NCBI RefSeq assembly: GCF_046097095.1
Contig: NZ_CP175698.1
Location: forward strand, 744,001-808,000
Direction: 5' to 3'
Length of the DNA stretch: 64,000 nucleotides
Source: Natrinema sp046097095
Lineage (GTDB): Archaea; Halobacteriota; Halobacteria; Halobacteriales; Natrialbaceae
How positions within the stretch are numbered: position 1 is the first letter of the stretch; the number at the start of each line of letters is the position of its first letter. The notes under the pieces are model-generated. The model was not told where the DNA came from. It saw nothing but the letters and a program-made list of their open reading frames with translations, and ran no database searches. Positions 33,298-43,314 of the stretch are shown in pieces. The translations under genes were made by a program, and so were the position numbers.

Positions 33298-33738
33298 AGC
33301 GATGGCTCGGCGCTCACGCCAAAAAGAGGTCCTGTCTCGCTCGGTAGACAGTTGTCGGGACGACGGGCCGAGAGCGCGTCTAACTATCGTGAGTAGATGC
33401 CACAGAAAACGCCGGCGGGACGCCGACGTTCGAGCCCCCGTTCGATCGTAGTGCGTCAATCGACGGGTCGAAACCGGAACACGTGGCCGGTGGGCCGTCG
33501 TGGAACGATTCCGGTGTGGCGAGGCGTTGCATGGTCGAACGAATTCCGTCGAAGACGACCGAATTCGATCCCCGCCAACTACTCCCTTACACCGTGATAG
33601 AATAACGTTGGCGGCCGATCCGTGATTCCAAAAGCGGACAGTGGCGTTTTCCGCCGACCGGTCGACCGGCCGCTCGAGTCCGTCGCCGGAGCCAGCCAAC
33701 AGCTATATACGCGGGCACCGACTCAACCCGGCAAAGCG
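33298..33738. other. Divergent intergenic region
   Basis: 441 bases between the DUF2071 gene and a membrane protein. A TATA-like CTATATAC at 33703-33710 serves the rightward gene. No small ORF with bias, tRNA or strong hairpin is visible. Confidence 0.4.
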
Positions 33739-34197
33739 GTGCATGACGTGATTCCGACAACGACCGGTTCGGATCGATCCCTGCTCGCCGTCTCGCTCGC
33801 TTGTTTCGCCGTCGCCGGCGTCGGAACCGTCGCCGTCGACGCGGTCGAACTCACGCTCGGAGCGACGGCCCTCGCTATCGGCGGCGTCTACTGCGTCGCG
33901 CGTTACGCCCAGTTGGTCGACCGGCGGACGCTCGCTCGGACGGCGCTCGGACTCTGGCTCGCCTTCCTCGGCGTCGCCGGAAGCCACGCCGTCGGCCTCG
34001 AGACGATCGGCTCGGTCACACCGGGCCCCGCACAGGCCACCGTCGTCGCGCTCACCGCGGTCACGTGGGCGACGTTGCTGGCCGCGGCTGCCACGACGGG
34101 ATTCCTCGGCTTTCAGGAGTACGGCTCCCCCGCGCCGGCCGACGAGGCCGACGAACAGGTTCTCGAGGGCGAGACCCCCGATTACTCGACGCGGTAA
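33739..34197 (+). CDS. Four-helix integral membrane protein
   Basis: 152 residues from GTG 33739 (second GTG at 33748 also possible); the TATA box at 33703-33710 is about 30 bases upstream. Hydrophobic spans: LLAVSLACFAVAGVGTVAV, LGATALAIGGVYCVA, GLWLAFLGVAGSHAV, and VVALTAVTWATLLAAAATTG; the tail is acidic. No motif recognised. Its 3' end overlaps the convergent methyltransferase gene by 16 bases. Confidence 0.65.
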   Translation: MHDVIPTTTGSDRSLLAVSLACFAVAGVGTVAVDAVELTLGATALAIGGVYCVARYAQLVDRRTLARTALGLWLAFLGVAGSHAVGLETIGSVTPGPAQATVVALTAVTWATLLAAAATTGFLGFQEYGSPAPADEADEQVLEGETPDYSTR

Positions 34198-34850
34198 CTC
34201 ACCGCGATTCCTTCGCCCAGCGGTACGCCGATGGTCTCGAAGGCCGGATCGGCGCGTACCGTCTCGAGGTAGTCGATGACGCCTTGCGTGTGATCGTTGA
34301 CCGCGGTCGGTGAGCCGCCCTCGGCCCACTCGAGTACCGCATCGAAGTCGACGACGCTTGCCGTGATCGCGTTGTCGGCGACGACGACGCCGCCGACTGG
34401 GACCGTCGATCGGATGGCCTCGAACGCGTCCGCGTACCGGCTCTTCTGGTGGTCGATGAGGACGACATCGAACGGCCCGTCGTAGTTCTCGACGGTTTCC
34501 ATCGCGTCGCCGAGTTCGTACCGTGCGAGCCCGTCGTACCCGCCCGCAGCCATGTACTCGCGAGCGAGCTCGAGTTCGGCGTCGTCGACCTCGGTGAGGA
34601 CGATTTCGCCGTCGTCGGGCAGCGCCTCGGCGAACCAGTAGGCCGAGTAGCCATAGCCTGACCCGAACTCGAAGATTCGCTCGGCGTCGGCCAGCCGGGC
34701 GACGAGCCGGAGGAACGCGCCCACCTCGGGGCCGACGTGGGGGAATCCCTCAGCAGCCGCGTACTCGTCCATTTCGATCAAGGTCTCGTCTGGGTCCGGG
34801 CCGATCGCGCGAACGAAGCGGGCGATCTCGTCGGAGAGGACGTCGGTCAT
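34182..34850 (-). CDS. SAM-dependent O-methyltransferase (class I, CCoAMT-like)
   Basis: 222 residues from ATG 34850. The SAM-binding motif I is IFEFGSGYGYSAYWFAEAL, with acidic IVLTEVDDAELELA binding the ribose and FDVVLIDHQKSRYADAFE carrying the Asp that usually ligates the metal in this family; VVVADNAI continues the pattern. It probably methylates a hydroxyl on a small molecule. An upstream ATG at 34949 is in frame but overlaps the divergent gene. Confidence 0.85.
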   Translation of the reverse strand: MTDVLSDEIARFVRAIGPDPDETLIEMDEYAAAEGFPHVGPEVGAFLRLVARLADAERIFEFGSGYGYSAYWFAEALPDDGEIVLTEVDDAELELAREYMAAGGYDGLARYELGDAMETVENYDGPFDVVLIDHQKSRYADAFEAIRSTVPVGGVVVADNAITASVVDFDAVLEWAEGGSPTAVNDHTQGVIDYLETVRADPAFETIGVPLGEGIAVSYRVE

Positions 34851-34947
34851 GGACGACGGTACGTGCGCCAGCCTATAGGGTTCGGGGAGTCTCGTCGGGC
34901 GGGCACCTGTATCCTTTTTCCCGCTCGAGACCGTCGGTTCGATCGAC

Positions 34948-35394
34948 ATGTCCGCCGATCACCCGCTCGTCGAAAGCGTCGATAATCTGGTGTACGAGCC
35001 GACACAGGTCCACGACCACGGGATCGACCTGACGGTTGGCGCGGTCTACGAGGTCGCCGCCCCCGGCCGCATCGACTTCGGCGGCGACGAACTCGCGGAT
35101 GCCGACCTCGAGCCAGTGCCGACGGAGCTTCGAAACCCCGACGACGAGTTCGGCTGGTGGGAGCTCGTGGGCGGCCAGTACGTGCTCCAGCACAACGAGT
35201 TCCTGACGGGCCTCGGAGAGCCAGCACAGCTCCAAGCGCGCAACGAACTGCTGGCTCGGGGCGGTTCGCATCCGTCGGTGCAGGTGCGCGATCACCTCCC
35301 GCTGATGCCGCTGTCGGTCGCCGACGGCGGCCTCGAGATCAAGGAGAACGCGCGGGTGTCGACGCTGGTGTCGCTCGGAACCGATTCGCAATAA
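34948..35394 (+). CDS. dCTP deaminase/dUTPase family protein
   Basis: 148 residues starting MSADHPLVESVDNLVYEPTQ. HGIDLTVGAVYEV matches the beta segment of trimeric dUTPase/dCTP deaminase proteins, and QYVLQHNEFLTGL matches the next conserved block. The catalytic motifs (RSS...; G.ID..Y.G) are poorly preserved: the last third reads ARNELLARGGSHPSVQVRDH. It may be a regulatory or diverged member. Expected role: nucleotide pool cleaning. Confidence 0.65.
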   Translation: MSADHPLVESVDNLVYEPTQVHDHGIDLTVGAVYEVAAPGRIDFGGDELADADLEPVPTELRNPDDEFGWWELVGGQYVLQHNEFLTGLGEPAQLQARNELLARGGSHPSVQVRDHLPLMPLSVADGGLEIKENARVSTLVSLGTDSQ

Positions 35395-35778
35395 CCGGGT
35401 GACCGTTCGCCTCGCGACCGCTGTAACGGCCACCGAATCGCCGCCCGGTCTGTCGCACTGACGACTCGAGGCGGTGATCGATGCGCTCGAGCGGCAGCTG
35501 CCACACGAAGGCGGTACCCATCAGGAGCCGTCGTGTCTGGACACCGTCAGATAGGCGCTGAACGCCCGACCGCAACTGATGCTCGAGGGCGGCCTGGCCC
35601 CGGCCACCAACCGAGTGCTGTGCCTACCGAGTGCGGTTCTTCCCACAGTGCTGGGCCCAATCCGTGAGTGCCGGAGCGAAGGAGAATCGATACGTGACGG
35701 ATGCTGGCCGCGATCGTCGCGGAACTCGGTGACGAAACGGCGGTGACCGAATGGGCCGCGAATCGAGACGTGGACGCT
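35395..35778. other. Gap with decayed coding sequence
   Basis: 384 bases with haloarchaeal-style codon bias but interrupted by stops. One frame reads ALNARPQLMLEGGLAPATN and another ends in a peptide MLAAIVAELGDETAVTEWAA before merging with the antisense of the next gene. Probably a gene relic; I cannot name it. Confidence 0.35.
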
Positions 35779-36579
35779 CTAGCGGCCTTCGAACTCGGGA
35801 TCGCGGTCCTCGAGGAACGCGTTAACGCCCTCTTCGTGGTCTTCGGTCTCGAAGACGATTCCCTGAGTGACGGCTTCGTCGGTCAGGGCCTGCTCGAGGG
35901 ATTTCTCTAAGCCCTCGCCGACGAGCCGGTTGGCGTGGCGCAGGGCGATCGGCGGCCCGGAGACGATCTTTGCGACGAACTCGTCTGTGCGCTCGTCGAA
36001 CTCGTCGGCGTCGTAGACGTGATTGACCAATCCGAGGTCCTTCGCGCGGTCGGCACCAAAGATATCGCCGGTCAAGACGAGTTCCTTCGCGACGTTCTCG
36101 CCGACGATCCGGGGCAGCAGGTAGGATGTCCCGGCGTCGACACTCAGGCCGACCTGCCGGAAGACGAAGCCGAAGGCGGCGTTTTCGCTCGCCAGTTGCA
36201 CGTCACACGCGATCGCGAGGTTCGCGCCGGCACCGACGGCGGGGCCGTCGATCAGCGCGATCGTCGGGATCGGGAAGTCGACGAGCCGCGTCATCAGTTC
36301 GTTCGTCGAGCGCTCGAGTCGCCGGACGCGGTCGTCGGCGGGCACGTCGCTCTCGATGGCATCGGTCATCCGCTCGATGTCGCCGCCGGCCGAGAACGAG
36401 CCGCCCGAGCCCTGCAAGACGACACAGCGGGCGTCGCTGCCTTCGATCTCGTCGAGCGCTTCCGAGATGCCGGTGCTGATCTCGTCCGAGAGGGCGTTGC
36501 GCCGGTCGGGCTGGTTGAGCGTGATCGTCGCGGGGCCATCGTCCTCGATCTCGAGGAGGACTGCATCGCCGAGGGCCAT
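35779..36579 (-). CDS. Enoyl-CoA hydratase/isomerase
   Basis: 266 residues with the crotonase fold: ITLNQPDRRNALSDEI, the oxyanion-hole segment GSGGSFSAGGDIERM, IALIDGPAVGAGANLAIACD, and FRQVGLSVDAGTSYLLPRIV. One catalytic Glu position reads Val/Asp here (VDAG), so it may be an isomerase-type crotonase. It acts on acyl-CoA intermediates. Its start overlaps the acyl-CoA synthetase stop by one base (TAATG), so the two are coupled. Confidence 0.88.
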   Translation of the reverse strand: MALGDAVLLEIEDDGPATITLNQPDRRNALSDEISTGISEALDEIEGSDARCVVLQGSGGSFSAGGDIERMTDAIESDVPADDRVRRLERSTNELMTRLVDFPIPTIALIDGPAVGAGANLAIACDVQLASENAAFGFVFRQVGLSVDAGTSYLLPRIVGENVAKELVLTGDIFGADRAKDLGLVNHVYDADEFDERTDEFVAKIVSGPPIALRHANRLVGEGLEKSLEQALTDEAVTQGIVFETEDHEEGVNAFLEDRDPEFEGR

Positions 36580-38153
36580 TATTCGGCCTCCTCCGCATCC
36601 TCCTCACGGAGTTTGAACTTCTGGACCTTGCCGGTCGTGGTGCGGGGCAGTTCCTCGACGAACTCGACCTCGCGGGGGTGTTTGTACTCCGCGAGATTGG
36701 TCAGGCAGTACTCTTTGATCTCCGCTTCGGTCACGTCGCCGTCGGGCGTGCGGACGATGAAGGCCTTGACGGTCTCGCCACGGCGTTCGTCTGGAATCCC
36801 CGCGACGGCGGCGTCGGCCACGTCGGGGTGCTCGAAGAGCAACTCCTCGACTTCACGCGGGTAGACGTTGTAGCCGCCGGTGACGATCATGTGTTTCTCG
36901 CGGTCGACGACGTAGAAGAAGCCATCCTCGTCGCTGTAGCCCACGTCGCCGGTGTGGAACCAGCGCCGGCCGCCTTCCTCGGTGAAGGCCTCCGCGTTGG
37001 CCTCGGGCAGGCCGTAGTAGCCTTTCATCACGTTCGGGCCGGCGACGACGATCTCGCCGGTGATATCGTGGAGGTCGGCCTCCTCTTCGTCGACCGGTCC
37101 CTCCTCGACCGGGGCGACCTCGTTGAACTCCTCGTCGACGACTTTCGAGTCGACGCCGGGGACGGTCTTGCCGATGCTGCCGACGCGGCGGCCCTCGATC
37201 GGGCTGTTGAAGTGGGTAATCGGGCTGGTCTCGGTCAGGCCGTACCCTTCGTAGATCTTCGGCTCGTACAGTTCCTCGAACTGGCGCAACACCTCGACGG
37301 GAATGCCGGAGCCGCCGACGCCACAGAGGCGCAGCGAGGACATATCGAACTCCGCAGCGTTTGGCTGGTTGATCACGTCGTTGTACATCGCCGGCACGCC
37401 GTGCATGATCGTCAGCTGCTCATCCTCGATGAGCGAGACGGCGTCCTGTGCGTCCCATTCGGGCATCGGGTAGTACGCTCCACCGTTGAACAGCGTCGCG
37501 TTCATCGTCACGGTCATCCCGTAGATGTGAAACAGCGGGAGAACGCCGAGTCCCTTATCGTCGGGTCGGATCTCGTCCGGAATGAGCTGCGCGGCGGCGT
37601 TTGCGTTCGACGCGAGGTTCTCGTGGGTGAGCTGGACGCCTTTGGGCTGGCCGGTGGTCCCCGACGTGTAGGGCTGGACCGCGACGTCGTCGCCGTCTCG
37701 GTCCGCGACCTCGGCATCGCCCGGCGCGAGGAACTCCTCGAACGCGGTCGCACCCTCGGCGTCGCCGCCCACGCTGACGACGTGTTCGACGCTCGTGTCG
37801 TCCCGTACCTCGTCGACGAAGGGGACGAGGTCGGCCAGCGCAACGACGACCTCTGCCTCGCTGTCTCCCAGCAGGTGGCCGATCTCGCGAGACTTGTACT
37901 GCGGGTTCATCGGAACGACGACGCCGCCGGCGCGAAGCGTCCCGTGGAACGCGATCACGAACTGCGGTAGGTTAGGAAGGTAAAGCGCGACGCGGTCGTC
38001 GGGACCGAGGCCGCGTTCCTCGAGCGCGGCGGCGAAGGCACCCGTTTGTCCCCAGAACTCTTCGTAGCTGGTTTCAGACCCCCGAAATCCGATCGCAGTG
38101 CTGTCACCGTGCTCCTCGACGGCACTGGCGACGTTAGTGACAAGATTTGGCAT
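36579..38153 (-). CDS. Acyl-CoA synthetase (AMP-forming)
   Basis: 524 residues of the ANL superfamily. The P-loop-like motif is PYTSGTTGQPKGVQLTH, the gate IYEGYGLTETSP, the hinge-containing GRRWFHTGDVGYSDEDGFFY and DREKHMIVTGGYNVYP, and the C-terminal catalytic Lys in RTTTGKVQKFKL. It activates a carboxylic acid, probably medium or long chain, to its CoA thioester via acyl-AMP. First gene of a two-gene operon with the crotonase. Confidence 0.93.
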   Translation of the reverse strand: MPNLVTNVASAVEEHGDSTAIGFRGSETSYEEFWGQTGAFAAALEERGLGPDDRVALYLPNLPQFVIAFHGTLRAGGVVVPMNPQYKSREIGHLLGDSEAEVVVALADLVPFVDEVRDDTSVEHVVSVGGDAEGATAFEEFLAPGDAEVADRDGDDVAVQPYTSGTTGQPKGVQLTHENLASNANAAAQLIPDEIRPDDKGLGVLPLFHIYGMTVTMNATLFNGGAYYPMPEWDAQDAVSLIEDEQLTIMHGVPAMYNDVINQPNAAEFDMSSLRLCGVGGSGIPVEVLRQFEELYEPKIYEGYGLTETSPITHFNSPIEGRRVGSIGKTVPGVDSKVVDEEFNEVAPVEEGPVDEEEADLHDITGEIVVAGPNVMKGYYGLPEANAEAFTEEGGRRWFHTGDVGYSDEDGFFYVVDREKHMIVTGGYNVYPREVEELLFEHPDVADAAVAGIPDERRGETVKAFIVRTPDGDVTEAEIKEYCLTNLAEYKHPREVEFVEELPRTTTGKVQKFKLREEDAEEAE

Positions 38154-38337
38154 GCTCTATGCGGCATGTTTCCGCGTACCGTAAAAAAGATTTACATCGT
38201 TCGGGGACGGCGTCGGGGTTTCTTTCCAGCGATAATTCTCGCCTGTCTCACGGTCGTGACGGCAGCGGTATACGGCGGACCGATCGAACTCCTGATCGAG
38301 GGTATTTACGGCCGCGTTTCCTACCCACGCGGTATCG

Positions 38338-38952
38338 ATGTACCAGGACATTCTCGTGCCGACGGACGGGAGCGACGGCACTCGGCGATCGATCAATCAC
38401 GGGGTGACGATCGCGGATCGCTTCGACGCGACGATCCACGCGCTGTCGGTCGTTCCCGAGGGACCACTCGGGACGCTCCAGACCGACGAGGCGATTCCGG
38501 CGGCCGACCGCGCGGTTGAGCGGATCGAGATCGAGGCGACCCGTGAGGGCATCGACGTCGTGACGGCGGTCGAACGGGGCGTCCCTCACGAACAGATTCT
38601 CGCGTACGCCGACGACAACGGAATCGACATGATCGTCATGGGAACGCAGGGACGGACCGGACTCGACCGAGTGCTTGTCGGCAGCGTCACCGAACGGATC
38701 GTCCGGATGGCCGACGTGCCGGTCGTCACCGTCCGGTTGACCGACGAGATCCGAATCGAAGACGCCGACGAGGCCGCGCGGATCGCCCGCAAGACCGCCG
38801 AACAGGAGGGGTACGGCGACGTCAGTATCCTCGAGGATCCACATCGGACCAGCGCGTCGTGGATCGTTCCGCTCGAGACCGACGCAGGACCGGTCCACGT
38901 CCACGTCGACGCCGTGACGAGCGAGGGTCGCGTCGCGAAAGGCCGGGAGTAA
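38338..38952 (+). CDS. Universal stress protein (UspA) with C-terminal extension
   Basis: 204 residues. UspA domain (1-140): MYQDILVPTDGSDGTRRSIN, then VMGTQGRTGLDRVLVGSVTERI containing the ATP-binding G-2x-G-9x-G(S/T) motif. The remaining 60 residues form an extra alpha/beta unit (ARIARKTAEQEGYGDVSI; ETDAGPVHVHVDA) found on many haloarchaeal Usps. Cytoplasmic, dimeric, ATP-binding, stress-related by family. Monocistronic, divergent from the synthetase. Confidence 0.9.
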   Translation: MYQDILVPTDGSDGTRRSINHGVTIADRFDATIHALSVVPEGPLGTLQTDEAIPAADRAVERIEIEATREGIDVVTAVERGVPHEQILAYADDNGIDMIVMGTQGRTGLDRVLVGSVTERIVRMADVPVVTVRLTDEIRIEDADEAARIARKTAEQEGYGDVSILEDPHRTSASWIVPLETDAGPVHVHVDAVTSEGRVAKGRE

Positions 38953-39165
38953 GGACCGCATACGAGGTATCGCAGACGACGACGGCCGCGGCAGGTGGGC
39001 TGAGCGACCGTCTGAGCGCTGTCCCGCGCCGGTAACGTAACGCCCCCGCGAGTGAGGAACGAGGCCCGGTGGCAGTTTCAGGGACGGCAAACGAGATGAA
39101 TGGTCCGTTTTCTCGCCGAAACGGTAGTATCGCTTTTTACCCGACATTCCGGTTTCCGAGCACGA

Positions 39166-40533
39166 ATGGTAAACCGGCGGACGCTGTTGCGAGATGTCGC
39201 GGCGAGTAGTATCGTTCCCGGTGCGTACGGCCGCGTTCGCTCCCCGGATAACGGAGCAGAGCCGTCGTCTCGAGGCGCGGACTCGGCACCGATGTCCGAC
39301 GGCTCGGGCGTGCTCGTTCGGATCGCCGACGCGACCGATCCCGTCGCGGGCGCGGGGCTGCTCGAGGTGACCGCCGAACTTGAGAACGCGACGACCCGGA
39401 CGGCGCGCCCGACCGTCGAGTACGTCGTCGACGGTGAATCGATCGGTAATGTCACGTTGACGCTCGAGCCGGGGGAGACGAAGCGACCCTTCCCCGCGAG
39501 CTATCGCGTCGAACCCACCGCCGAGGACCGCGAGGTGACGGTCCGCGTCGAGGCAGCGGGCGGTTCGGCCGAGCGGGCGGTGACCGTCCGCGGCGCGGCC
39601 GAACTCGACGACCGACTGACGTTCCCGAACGCGGAGCTCGCGGTACAGCCGGGAACGTCGGTCCTCTTTGAGGCCGGTGCCGTCGACCCCGACGCGTCAC
39701 AGACCACCGCCTGGTGGGTCGACGGCGAATCCGTCGGCGAGTCGACGGCAGCGCCCTGGCAGTCGGTCTACTACGCGGAACGAAACGCCCACTACTGGCA
39801 GTACACCGCCGATACCGAGGGCACCCACGAGATCACCGCCGGCGTCGAGACCGAAGACGGCACCTATCGAGCCGACTGGACGGTCACCGTGACCCCCGAC
39901 GGACGCGCGTCGCCGACGATCGAGGGCGCTCGACCGGCGCGGGGCTCGCTGCCGGTCGATTCCGAGGGAGCAACCGACCTCGAGATCGACGTCGCCGACC
40001 CCGACGGGGCGGTCGATCGCGTCGTCTGGTGGGTCGGCCAGGTCGACCGCATCCTCGGCGTCTCCGAGGTATCGGGCGCGACCGACACCGCGTCCCTGAC
40101 GGTCGAAGGCGGCCTCCCGCAGACCTGCCCCGTCATCGCCTGGGTGATCTCAGCGGATGGCACGTTCACCGCGGAGACTCTCTGGACGGTCGGCGGCGCC
40201 GAACGCGGTACCGGCGGCGATACCGGCGTGACCGTCTCGATCGCAGAGACGAACGACCCCGTCGACGCCGGCGACCGGCTCGAGGTGACAGCGGCCCTCG
40301 AGAACGCCAGCGACCAGGCCGTCACGCGGACCGTCGACCTGATCGTCGGCCACGAGCCGACGCTTGTGGATACGCGCGAGGTGACGGTCGACGGCGGCGG
40401 GTCGAAGACGGTCCCTCTCACGTTCGAGACGGCCGTCGTGGCGACCGAGCAGTCGTTCCCGGTGCGAGTCGAAGCGGCGGGGCGGACGGCCGAGCGGACG
40501 GTCACCGTTTACGGGACTGACACGAAGCCGTAG
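39166..40533 (+). CDS. Tat-like exported protein with CARDB-type repeats
   Basis: 455 residues from ATG 39166, set by a TTTTTA box 28 bases upstream. N-terminus MVNRRTLLRDVAASSIVPGA fits a Tat signal though its hydrophobic core is weak. The mature protein has a CARDB-like Ig domain (about 45-140; GAGLLEVTAELENATTRTAR), a central region with paired Trp motifs (AWWVDGESV, VVWWVGQVD) and a second CARDB-like domain (about 355-450; DAGDRLEVTAALENASDQAV) closely similar to the first. Likely an adhesin or scaffold. Confidence 0.7.
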   Translation: MVNRRTLLRDVAASSIVPGAYGRVRSPDNGAEPSSRGADSAPMSDGSGVLVRIADATDPVAGAGLLEVTAELENATTRTARPTVEYVVDGESIGNVTLTLEPGETKRPFPASYRVEPTAEDREVTVRVEAAGGSAERAVTVRGAAELDDRLTFPNAELAVQPGTSVLFEAGAVDPDASQTTAWWVDGESVGESTAAPWQSVYYAERNAHYWQYTADTEGTHEITAGVETEDGTYRADWTVTVTPDGRASPTIEGARPARGSLPVDSEGATDLEIDVADPDGAVDRVVWWVGQVDRILGVSEVSGATDTASLTVEGGLPQTCPVIAWVISADGTFTAETLWTVGGAERGTGGDTGVTVSIAETNDPVDAGDRLEVTAALENASDQAVTRTVDLIVGHEPTLVDTREVTVDGGGSKTVPLTFETAVVATEQSFPVRVEAAGRTAERTVTVYGTDTKP

Positions 40534-40590
40534 CCCACCGGGCGACCGAACTCGCCGAGCCCGATCGAGACGCCGACGGCGAGCGGCAGA

Positions 40591-42165
40591 TCACTGGACG
40601 AAGTCCCCGCCGCAGTTGTACTGCTGGATCATGATCGCGTTGGTCGGCTCGGTCTCGTTGTACGGCTGCGAGGGCTGTCGGATGTAGTACAGCTCGAGTT
40701 CCTCGAGGTCGGTCTCGTGGCCGCGGTTCCAGCGCTGGCAGAGGTAATTCGACAGATACGACCGGTGGTTCTCGTTGTCGGCCTGATAGACGTTCGAGAG
40801 GTACTTTCGCCAGCGGGCGTTGGGGTACACCGCCGTCCCGCTCGGCGGCGGTTCCCACCTCACCTCGGACTCGTACATGGCGTCGACCGTCGAGCCGTTC
40901 TCGAGGGTCGCCGGAACAATGTACCAGCCGTCGGTCTGGAGCGGCTCGGGCGCGAACATTCGCCAGTGTTGCTCGGCCTGGGCCGCCTCGAGGGCCGACT
41001 GTCCGGGGTCGGGTACCTGCGTGTATCCCACCGCCTGTGCGTTCGACAGGACCACGAGGACGAGAAACAGGGCCGGCACCGCCGACGTAAACAGCGTTTG
41101 TCCGCGCTCGCGGATGTCGGCGACGAGCGAACGGACACCGCGAGGAGAGAAAATAGAGTCTGCGAACGCGTCGATCCTCGAGCCGAAGCCGGTAGGTACG
41201 GCGGCCTCGAACCGCCGGCCCCAGCGGCGAGCGGGTTCCGCGAGGCCGGCTCGAGCCGCCAGCGCGCTCGCGCCGTTCCAGACGACGGGCGGATAGAACG
41301 GGATGAACGCGGCGATGACGATCAGCGGAAAGAGACCGATTCGCATCGTCAGCAACATCCCAAAGTGCATGCCGACGAACGCCGATGCCAGTGCCGCTCG
41401 CGGGAGGCCGGTGAGGACGAGCAACAGCGGCGAACAGACGACGAGCACGATCCACATGTAGGTCATGATCGACAGGAGGTCGTGATACCCGGCGAGAACG
41501 TTGCCCAGCAAGATGGTAAACTGGTAGTCGAGGCTGAAGACGTAGATGATCGCCTCTCCGTTCATCCACATCTCCCCCTTCGTCTTGTGGAGGGCGTTTA
41601 CCACGTACATGGCGACGACCTGGCAGAGCAGCGCCATCGTGGCGATGTTCGAGACGGTCACGCCAGTCCGATCGGTGCGTCCGGCGTCGATCGCCCAGCG
41701 GTCGCTCAGCGGGAGGAACATCGCCCAGAAGAGCAGCATACGAAACAGGACGTCCCCGCCATTGAGGACCATCGGGTTGCGAACGTGCAGCGAGACGAGC
41801 AAGAGCCACGAGCAGACCGTCGCCAGTCGCGTTCGATAGCCGACGACCATCGCGACGGCGAAGCCGGCGGCGACTATAAACAGTAGACCGATCGCCCAGG
41901 CTTCGCCGGAGACGGCGTGGAGCGAATAGACCGGCGAGTAGTCTGAATACAGCGCCGTCCGCGGGAGGACCCCCATATCAGTATAGAACGCCACGAGATT
42001 CCGCGAGCGGAGCGCGAGGTCGGCGAGCAACAACAGCCCGAGCGCGATCCGAAACGCCGCGAGCGCTCGCATATCGACCGCGAACCGGCGTGTGATCGCG
42101 CCGGAAAGGCGGTCGAGAACGGCGGCGAGTCTGTCGTCCGAACTGAATGAGGGGAGTCGATGCAT
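40591..42165 (-). CDS. HTTM domain membrane protein (gamma-carboxylase-like)
   Basis: 524 residues: a cytoplasmic head, multiple membrane spans through about residue 300 (e.g. LAAFRIALGLLLLADLALR, GEAWAIGLLFIVAAGFAVAM), then a soluble C-terminal domain with EQHWRMFAPEPLQTDGWYIV. This is the HTTM architecture shared with vitamin K-dependent gamma-glutamyl carboxylase; the WxMF(A/S)P motif is characteristic. Haloarchaeal members are of unknown substrate. A lone gene convergent with the CARDB protein. Confidence 0.85.
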   Translation of the reverse strand: MHRLPSFSSDDRLAAVLDRLSGAITRRFAVDMRALAAFRIALGLLLLADLALRSRNLVAFYTDMGVLPRTALYSDYSPVYSLHAVSGEAWAIGLLFIVAAGFAVAMVVGYRTRLATVCSWLLLVSLHVRNPMVLNGGDVLFRMLLFWAMFLPLSDRWAIDAGRTDRTGVTVSNIATMALLCQVVAMYVVNALHKTKGEMWMNGEAIIYVFSLDYQFTILLGNVLAGYHDLLSIMTYMWIVLVVCSPLLLVLTGLPRAALASAFVGMHFGMLLTMRIGLFPLIVIAAFIPFYPPVVWNGASALAARAGLAEPARRWGRRFEAAVPTGFGSRIDAFADSIFSPRGVRSLVADIRERGQTLFTSAVPALFLVLVVLSNAQAVGYTQVPDPGQSALEAAQAEQHWRMFAPEPLQTDGWYIVPATLENGSTVDAMYESEVRWEPPPSGTAVYPNARWRKYLSNVYQADNENHRSYLSNYLCQRWNRGHETDLEELELYYIRQPSQPYNETEPTNAIMIQQYNCGGDFVQ

Positions 42166-42741
42166 CGTTTGCGCTAGATGTCATCGGTCTCTCGAGGGGA
42201 TCGGCATAAGTTTAGTGTAAACTGAAACGAGCGTTTTTGCGTTGGCGCGACGCGGCCGAAATGCGGGTCCGAGTGCATCTTCGACGGGCTAGCGGCAGCT
42301 CCGACGTGTGGCCGATAGCCCTATTGGTCCGGGCACCGACACGGTGATCGCGAGGGACAACACACCGGTCGTTGCCACGATTGGAATGCCGACACCGAGA
42401 CATCGTCCCTCGTCCCGCCCGGAGAGTCCGTCCAACGTCGATTTCCGGTCGGGGGTTCCAACCGCACCGACCCGTTCGCCGCGAGCGGGGAAGTCGCGGC
42501 TCTCGTGAATTCAGCAGTCAACACCGCAGACAGCACTGCGAGCCGGAGCAGTACTAGTACATCGCCACAGGCTTTCAGGCCGTGGAACCCCGAGCGGGAG
42601 GATATGAGGGATTTCTCCCAGTTCGTTCGGTGTGGACCGCCTGCTCTCACGATCGTAGCCCGCGGCTCGAGGTGACTTGTGACCTCGAGTCCGCCCGTTC
42701 GACGGCGGGCCGTCGAGAGACGCCGATGGCCGTCCGCCGCG
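42166..42741. other. Intergenic region
   Basis: 576 bases. The promoter of the HTTM gene lies near 42205-42220 (AAGTTTAGTGTAAACTG, itself a near-palindrome). An imperfect hairpin with arms CCAC and GTGG around 42565-42585 resembles the end structures of IS200/IS605 elements but is isolated. Frames here lack convincing coding bias. Confidence 0.35.
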
Positions 42742-43185
42742 TCAGTCGTCCGTCAAGATGCGCTCTTCGGGCGTCGGTCGTCCGGGGTGAACTCCGTAGC
42801 GAGCGAGCCCGTATAGTACCGTCATCGAAACCGCACAGAGCACTATCGCACCGGCGACCGCCTCGAGGGCGAGGCCGACGACCGGACCGGCGAACGCGTC
42901 GCCGACGGCGGCCGCCGACTCGCTGTCGGGAGCCGTCGCGAGTCCGTAGGGGACGAACGCCGCGAGCGCGAGGAGCCACCATCGTTTCGCATCGGTTCGG
43001 AGTCTGGCCGGACCGTGCTCTCGTGCCGTGCTCGTAACGCCGGCGACACCGAGCGCGATCAAGACAAGCGCGAGAACCGTTCGAAGCGGGGCGTCAAAGG
43101 CGGCATTACCCGCGACGCCGACGGCGACGAGCGCGACGCCACCGACGAGTCGCGGAACCGGCGGACTGAGCCCTGTTCGAGGCAT
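42742..43185 (-). CDS. Four-helix membrane protein
   Basis: 147 residues. Hydrophobic spans at about 13-30 (LVGGVALVAVGVAGNAAF), 36-50, 70-85 (WLLLALAAFVPYGLATA) and 100-128 (GPVVGLALEAVAGAIVLCAV), with a short tail GRPTPEERILTDD inside. No conserved motif recognised. Divergent from the hypothetical gene at 43315. Confidence 0.65.
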   Translation of the reverse strand: MPRTGLSPPVPRLVGGVALVAVGVAGNAAFDAPLRTVLALVLIALGVAGVTSTAREHGPARLRTDAKRWWLLALAAFVPYGLATAPDSESAAAVGDAFAGPVVGLALEAVAGAIVLCAVSMTVLYGLARYGVHPGRPTPEERILTDD

Positions 43186-43314
43186 GTCGCTCCCCGGTAG
43201 TAACCCATTGCAGAAAACGTTCGCGGACCGGCGACGCGACGCGCCGATGGGGTTGGTCGGGATCGGACAACAAAGGATGTATTACCGGTGCCGGCAAGAC
43301 GACGGTGAGAACGA

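Noticed and set aside
42565..42585. Imperfect hairpin resembling an IS200/IS605 right end
   Set aside because: Two mismatches in the stem, no TnpA or TnpB remnants next to it; could be chance.
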